NCBI RefSeq assembly: GCF_900119825.1
Contig: NZ_FPKR01000003.1
Location: forward strand, 62,001-126,000
Reading direction: 5' to 3'
Length of the DNA stretch: 64,000 nt
Source of the DNA: Chitinimonas taiwanensis DSM 18899
Lineage (GTDB): Bacteria; Pseudomonadota; Gammaproteobacteria; Burkholderiales; Chitinimonadaceae
How positions within the stretch are numbered: the stretch's first letter is position 1; each line of letters begins with the position of its first letter. The notes beneath the pieces are model-generated. The model was given only the letters and a program-made list of their open reading frames with translations. It made no database searches and was not told where the DNA came from. The position numbers and the translations under genes are program-made. Below, piece by piece: positions 60,200 through 64,000 of this stretch.

Positions 60200-61315
60200 T
60201 CAGCGCTCGGCGCCTTGTGGGTGCAGGGCGTTGGCAGGCAGGCGGCGTGCATGCAGTACCTGCGTCCAGCGCTTCAGCCGGCCAGTCAGCGGGCGTTCCA
60301 CCAGGCGCTGGATCAGCCAGGCGCAGGCAATGGCCAGCAGCAGGACCGCCACGAGCTGCAGCGTCGGGTAGGTCGCGTTCAGGTGGCCAAACAGCAGCCA
60401 TTTGCCGAGCACTTCGTGGATCAGATAGAGCGGATAGGTGAGCACGCCGAGACCGACCCAGCGCCTGAGGCGCAGGCCATCGAGCTTGCGCAGCGCAATG
60501 GCCAAGAACAGCAGGAACAGTGCGAGCACCACGGCCGTCACCACCCAGCGGTCCATGGCTACCCCGGTCAGCTTGGCCTTCAGCAACATATACCAGTAGG
60601 CATGCTGGACCGCGCGCAGCGCGCATAGCGCCAACAAGAGCGCGCGCGTCCAGCTCAGCCGCTGCAGCCAGACCAGGTAGAAGCCGGCGCCGGCGATGAA
60701 ATAATGCGCCCAGGGCTTGAGCAGCGCGGCCTCCAGCCAGGCGGGCGCCAGCAGCAGCTTCAGGTCCATGGCCAGCAGGGCCAGCAGCCATAGCCACAGC
60801 GCCGCCTCGATACGCTTGGCCTGGCCGAGGACCAGCAGCAGGAAGATCAGCAGGTAAAAGCGCAGCTCCACCGCCAGCGTCCAGTACACGCCATCGATAT
60901 CGGGCAGGCCGACAAAGCTCTGCAACATGCTCATGTTTGCCAGCCAGATCAGCCAGGCCTGCCCGTCGTGGCGGCCTTCCATCAGGTAAAAGCCGGCAAA
61001 GGCGGTGCACACGCAGAACCAGTAGGCCGGATAGAGGCGGGTGATGCGCGAGGCGACAAAGCTGCCCGGCCCGCGAGGCAGGGCGGTGAGCAGGATCACG
61101 AAGCCGCTGATCAGGAAGAAGGCATCCACGCCCAGATAGCCGTACTTGGCCAGCGGGGCGAGGGCGGGGAAGACCAGTAGGCCCGAGCCATCGTCTATCC
61201 AGCCGCGAAAGCCGAAATGGAACACCGTTACCGCCAGGGCGGCGGCAAAGCGCAGCACATCGAGGATGTCGAAGCGGGCGGCGGACGGCGCGGGCGTGAG
61301 GGTCGGTGAGCGCAT
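60200..61315 (-). CDS. membrane acyltransferase, OatA/NodX-type family 3
   Basis: 371 residues, about ten helices, from the ATG at 61315. LDVLRFAAALAVTVFHFGFR holds the catalytic His of the acyltransferase-3 family; SGFVILLTALPRGPGSFVAS and RITRLYPAYWFCVC follow. Transfers acetyl or similar groups to a surface polysaccharide; target unknown. No polysaccharide genes nearby in the window. Confidence 0.88.
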   Translation of the reverse strand: MRSPTLTPAPSAARFDILDVLRFAAALAVTVFHFGFRGWIDDGSGLLVFPALAPLAKYGYLGVDAFFLISGFVILLTALPRGPGSFVASRITRLYPAYWFCVCTAFAGFYLMEGRHDGQAWLIWLANMSMLQSFVGLPDIDGVYWTLAVELRFYLLIFLLLVLGQAKRIEAALWLWLLALLAMDLKLLLAPAWLEAALLKPWAHYFIAGAGFYLVWLQRLSWTRALLLALCALRAVQHAYWYMLLKAKLTGVAMDRWVVTAVVLALFLLFLAIALRKLDGLRLRRWVGLGVLTYPLYLIHEVLGKWLLFGHLNATYPTLQLVAVLLLAIACAWLIQRLVERPLTGRLKRWTQVLHARRLPANALHPQGAER

Positions 61316-61379
61316 GGTGGCTGGGCCAAGCTGGGGCGAGCCGCTTTGTCTCACGGCACGCGCCTGCCCGGCAAGCGGA

Positions 61380-63188
61380 TCAGGCCTTTCCGCCGGCCTT
61401 GATCCAGTCGTCCACGATACGCTCGAGCAGGGCCAGCGGCAGCGGGCCGTTGCGCAGCACCAGGTCGTGGAAGCGACGCGCATCGTAATCTTTGCCCAGC
61501 TGCTGGATGGCGCGCGCGCGCAGCTCAAGAATCTTCAGCATGCCGATCTTGTAGGCACAGGCTTGGCCGGGGTTGACCAGGTAGCGCTCGATCTCGACCA
61601 CCACCTCGCCCTCGCCCATGCCGGTATTGCGCATCATGTAGTCAACACCCTGCTCGCGCGTCCAGCGCTTGGCATGCATGCCGGTATCCACCACCAGGCG
61701 CACGGCGCGGAACAGTTCGTCGCGCAGACGGCCGAGCCGGTCGTAAGGGTCGGGAATCAGGCCGATTTCCTCGGCCAGCTTTTCCGCATACAGCGCCCAG
61801 CCCTCGCCATAGGCGGTGTACCAGTTGAAGCGACGGAAGCTGGGTAGATCGGTCTGCTCGCGCGCGATCGCTGTCTGCAGATGATGGCCGGGCACGCCCT
61901 CGTGGTAAGCAAGCGTATGCATGCTCCAGCGCGGGGTGGCCTTGATGTCGTACAGATTGGCGTAGAACACGCCGGGCCGGCTGCCATCCAGGGCAGGAGC
62001 CTCGTAATAGGCGCCGGCGGCGGTCTTTTCCGCCACCTTGGGTACCGGGCGCACATCCATGGCGGCGCTGGGCAGGTGGCCAATCACCTTGGGCAGGGCA
62101 GCCTGCGCCTTGCTGAGGATGGCCTTGTAGTCGGCAATGATCTGCGCGCGGCCGGCCTCGGTATCCGGGTAGAGAAAGCGCGGGTCCTCGCCCAGCTTGA
62201 GCATGGCGGCACCGACATCCTCATGCGGCTCGCCAGCCGCTTTCAGGATGCTGCGCATCTCGGCCTGGATGCGCGCAACCTCGGCCAGGCCGAGCTGGTG
62301 CACGGCATCCGGCGTCATATCGGTGCTCAGATGGCCACGCAGCGCCCAGGCATAGTAGGCATCGCCATTGGGCAGCGACCAGGCGCCATCATTGCGCGGG
62401 TGGGCGGCGGCCAGGGCAATGGTGGCCTGGTTCAGCCGTTGGTAGGCCGGGTAGACCGCCTCTTGCAGTGCCAGCTTGGCCTGCTGCAGAAACTCGCTCT
62501 GGTCGATATCGCGCAGGCCGGCCTTGCGCAGCTTGTCGGCAAAGCTCGTGTAGAGCGGATGCTGCTCGACCGGCATGGCCAGCTGGTTGCCCATGCCCTC
62601 GATCGACTTCTGCAGCGCGAAATGCGGCGCCACGATGCCCTGGCTGGCGCGCAGGGCTTGGGCGGCCTCCACCTGGGCCAGCTTGGTGGGAATCGCGCGC
62701 AGCCGCGCCAGATAGTCCTCGGCATCGCGCACATCGTTGACCTGGTGGGTGCCGGTCAGGAAGTTGATCACATTCAGCTGCTCGCCCCAGATCTGGTTGA
62801 CCGGGAAGTTGTGCAGGCGGAATGGTCGCCCGGCCAGTTGCTGCTGCAAGCCCCAGGCCATGGTGTCGTAGGACAGCTGCTCGCTGGGCGACAGCTTGTC
62901 GCGCGCATAGCCTTGCAGCGTGTCCAGATTCGCCTGCGCGCGCTCAAGCGCCGCATCGGCATGCGCATCGCTGGCATCGTCGAGCAGCGCATTGTGGCGG
63001 CGTATGCCCCAGGGTTCGAAGAGGCGCAGATCGGACATTAGCTGCGGCATCTCGATCAGCTCGCGCAGCGCCGTGCGCTCGAAAAACACATTGATGGACC
63101 AAGGCCGGAAGTACAGCGCATTGACGGCGACCCCGCCCGTCAACGCCAGTAACACGGCCAGCCCGATACCTGCTTGCTTCAATCGCAT
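61380..63188 (-). CDS. DUF885 metallopeptidase-like lipoprotein or membrane-anchored protein
   Basis: 602 residues from the ATG at 63188 (GGGGGAGAG upstream). A single N-terminal hydrophobic helix (about 5-27) anchors or exports it. The DUF885 zinc site [10 protein letters not shown] and a downstream [13 protein letters not shown] supply His/Glu ligands, as in carboxypeptidase-like members. It probably cleaves peptides in the periplasm. Divergent from the cysteine-synthase-like gene. Confidence 0.88.
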   Translation of the reverse strand: MRLKQAGIGLAVLLALTGGVAVNALYFRPWSINVFFERTALRELIEMPQLMSDLRLFEPWGIRRHNALLDDASDAHADAALERAQANLDTLQGYARDKLSPSEQLSYDTMAWGLQQQLAGRPFRLHNFPVNQIWGEQLNVINFLTGTHQVNDVRDAEDYLARLRAIPTKLAQVEAAQALRASQGIVAPHFALQKSIEGMGNQLAMPVEQHPLYTSFADKLRKAGLRDIDQSEFLQQAKLALQEAVYPAYQRLNQATIALAAAHPRNDGAWSLPNGDAYYAWALRGHLSTDMTPDAVHQLGLAEVARIQAEMRSILKAAGEPHEDVGAAMLKLGEDPRFLYPDTEAGRAQIIADYKAILSKAQAALPKVIGHLPSAAMDVRPVPKVAEKTAAGAYYEAPALDGSRPGVFYANLYDIKATPRWSMHTLAYHEGVPGHHLQTAIAREQTDLPSFRRFNWYTAYGEGWALYAEKLAEEIGLIPDPYDRLGRLRDELFRAVRLVVDTGMHAKRWTREQGVDYMMRNTGMGEGEVVVEIERYLVNPGQACAYKIGMLKILELRARAIQQLGKDYDARRFHDLVLRNGPLPLALLERIVDDWIKAGGKA

Positions 63189-63380
63189 GCCTCTCTCCCC
63201 CTCAATGATTTTTTGAATCGCGCCGATTGTAGACAAGCTGGCTGCGCGCACCGCCAATTGCTGCGACGAATGGCAGCCTGTGTGGCTGAACTGCAGAAAA
63301 AGCGGGTAAGCGCCAATTCGCCAAGCGCCGGGCAGGCTTCTAAGATGCGAGCTTCTGCAGCCCCGATAGACGAGCTCTGT

Positions 63381-64000
63381 ATGCCCCAGCGCAACTGGGT
63401 GGCGAATGCCATTCACAAGATCGATGCCGATTACAACCGCTCGGCGGATACCCATCTGATTCCGCTGGCGTTGCCCGGCTTCCCCGATATCCCCGTGTAT
63501 TTCAAGGATGAGTCCAGTCATCCGACCGGCAGCCTTAAGCACCGCTTGGCGCGCTCGCTATTCCTGTATGCGCTGGCGAATGGCTGGCTGCACGAGCACA
63601 GCACGGTGATCGAGGCGTCGAGCGGCTCGACCGCGGTGTCGGAAGCCTATTTCGCTCGCCTGCTCGGCCTGCCGTTTATCGCGGTGATGCCGGCCGCTAC
63701 CTCGCCGGACAAGATCGCCGCGATTACCTTCTATGGCGGGCGCTGCCATCTAGTCGACGACCCTGCCGCCATCAATGCCGAATCGGCCCGCCTGGCGCGT
63801 GAGACCGGCGGTCATTTCATGGATCAGTTCACCTATGCCGAACGCGCCACCGACTGGCGCGCGAACAACAATATCGCCGAGTCCATCTTCAAGCAGATGG
63901 CCGAGGAGCCGTATCCGGTGCCGAGCTGGATCGTTTGCGGCCCCGGTACTGGCGGCACCAGCGCCACGTTGGGGCGCTATGTGCGCTACCGGCGCCATGC
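63381..64000 (+). CDS. PLP-dependent cysteine synthase-like protein, truncated by window end
   Basis: The first 206 codons are in the window, beginning [20 protein letters not shown]. The PLP Lys is in [33 protein letters not shown] and the phosphate loop [14 protein letters not shown] follow. These match the fold-type II PLP family that includes cysteine synthase and cystathionine beta-synthase. The exact reaction cannot be assigned from this part. Confidence 0.88.
   Translation, partial: MPQRNWVANAIHKIDADYNRSADTHLIPLALPGFPDIPVYFKDESSHPTGSLKHRLARSLFLYALANGWLHEHSTVIEASSGSTAVSEAYFARLLGLPFIAVMPAATSPDKIAAITFYGGRCHLVDDPAAINAESARLARETGGHFMDQFTYAERATDWRANNNIAESIFKQMAEEPYPVPSWIVCGPGTGGTSATLGRYVRYRRH

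Noticed and set aside
1-64000. CRISPR arrays, tRNA/rRNA genes, insertion sequences, integrases or phage genes
   Set aside because: I looked for regularly spaced repeats, tRNA-like cloverleaf ends and transposase or integrase motifs and saw none; the repeats found are palindromic REP/MITE-like elements without their own genes.

Overview
This window is high-GC DNA, and every recognisable protein looks proteobacterial. The mix (NarXL with narK1-narK2-narGHJI, UbiUVT, NnrS, DUF2249, DUF3079, MocR regulators, an FtrABC-type iron importer) best fits a denitrifying or nitrate-respiring betaproteobacterium, possibly of the Neisseriales/Chromobacteriaceae type. The genus is an inference. Genes are tightly packed, many joined by 4-bp ATGA overlaps. 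I see no rRNA, tRNA, CRISPR array, transposase or prophage.

Layout. 1-1020: start of a ferrous-iron importer operon (P19-like protein, cupredoxin, FTR1 permease) behind a Fur box. 1088-2751: DUF2249 protein coupled to an aldehyde dehydrogenase. 2987-5737: nitronate monooxygenase, a Cys-free Crp/Fnr (DNR-type) regulator, isochorismatase-like hydrolase. 5755-8935: anaerobic ribonucleotide reductase, in which the glycyl-radical tail of NrdD is a separate small gene behind a palindromic repeat pair; NrdR boxes and an FNR-like box lie upstream. 9181-14270: cupin, a MocA/XdhC/IorB/IorA molybdenum hydroxylase operon, DUF3079. 14304-16048: hemerythrin plus NnrS. 16137-19062: ABC exporter with membrane-fusion protein.

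19320-31261 is the nitrate-respiration core: narK1, narK2, terminator, narGHJI, a free periplasmic protein with two NarX-like P-boxes, a parvulin and a small conserved protein. 31277-33052 is a soluble four-PAS chemoreceptor. 33287-40577 holds trhP, moaA-carbonic anhydrase-mobB-mobA, a SirB2 protein and narXL. 40633-46193 holds YitT, a bicarbonate transporter (SbtA) with a zinc-ribbon partner and LysR regulator, and a MocR/DJ-1 pair. 46304-48890 holds a second hemerythrin plus polytopic membrane protein pair and a Yip1 protein with a Cys-rich partner. 49097-53324 holds ubiU-ubiV-ubiT (O2-independent ubiquinone synthesis), a DGC zinc protein, and convergent ubiA-ubiC. 53426-64000 is more ordinary: solute-binding protein, AzlCD, thioesterase, small membrane protein, radical SAM protein, siderophore-reductase/PadR pair, glycerate kinase, acyltransferase, DUF885 peptidase, and a cysteine-synthase-like enzyme cut by the window edge.

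Most of the window serves one physiology, growth without oxygen on nitrate: electron acceptor transport and reduction, molybdenum cofactor, quinone made without O2, deoxynucleotides made without O2, NO/metal-stress proteins, and two nitrate or redox regulators. TTGAT-N4-ATCAA-like sites precede many of these units, and a CTAGTCC motif precedes narK1, narG, moaA and the Crp/Fnr gene.
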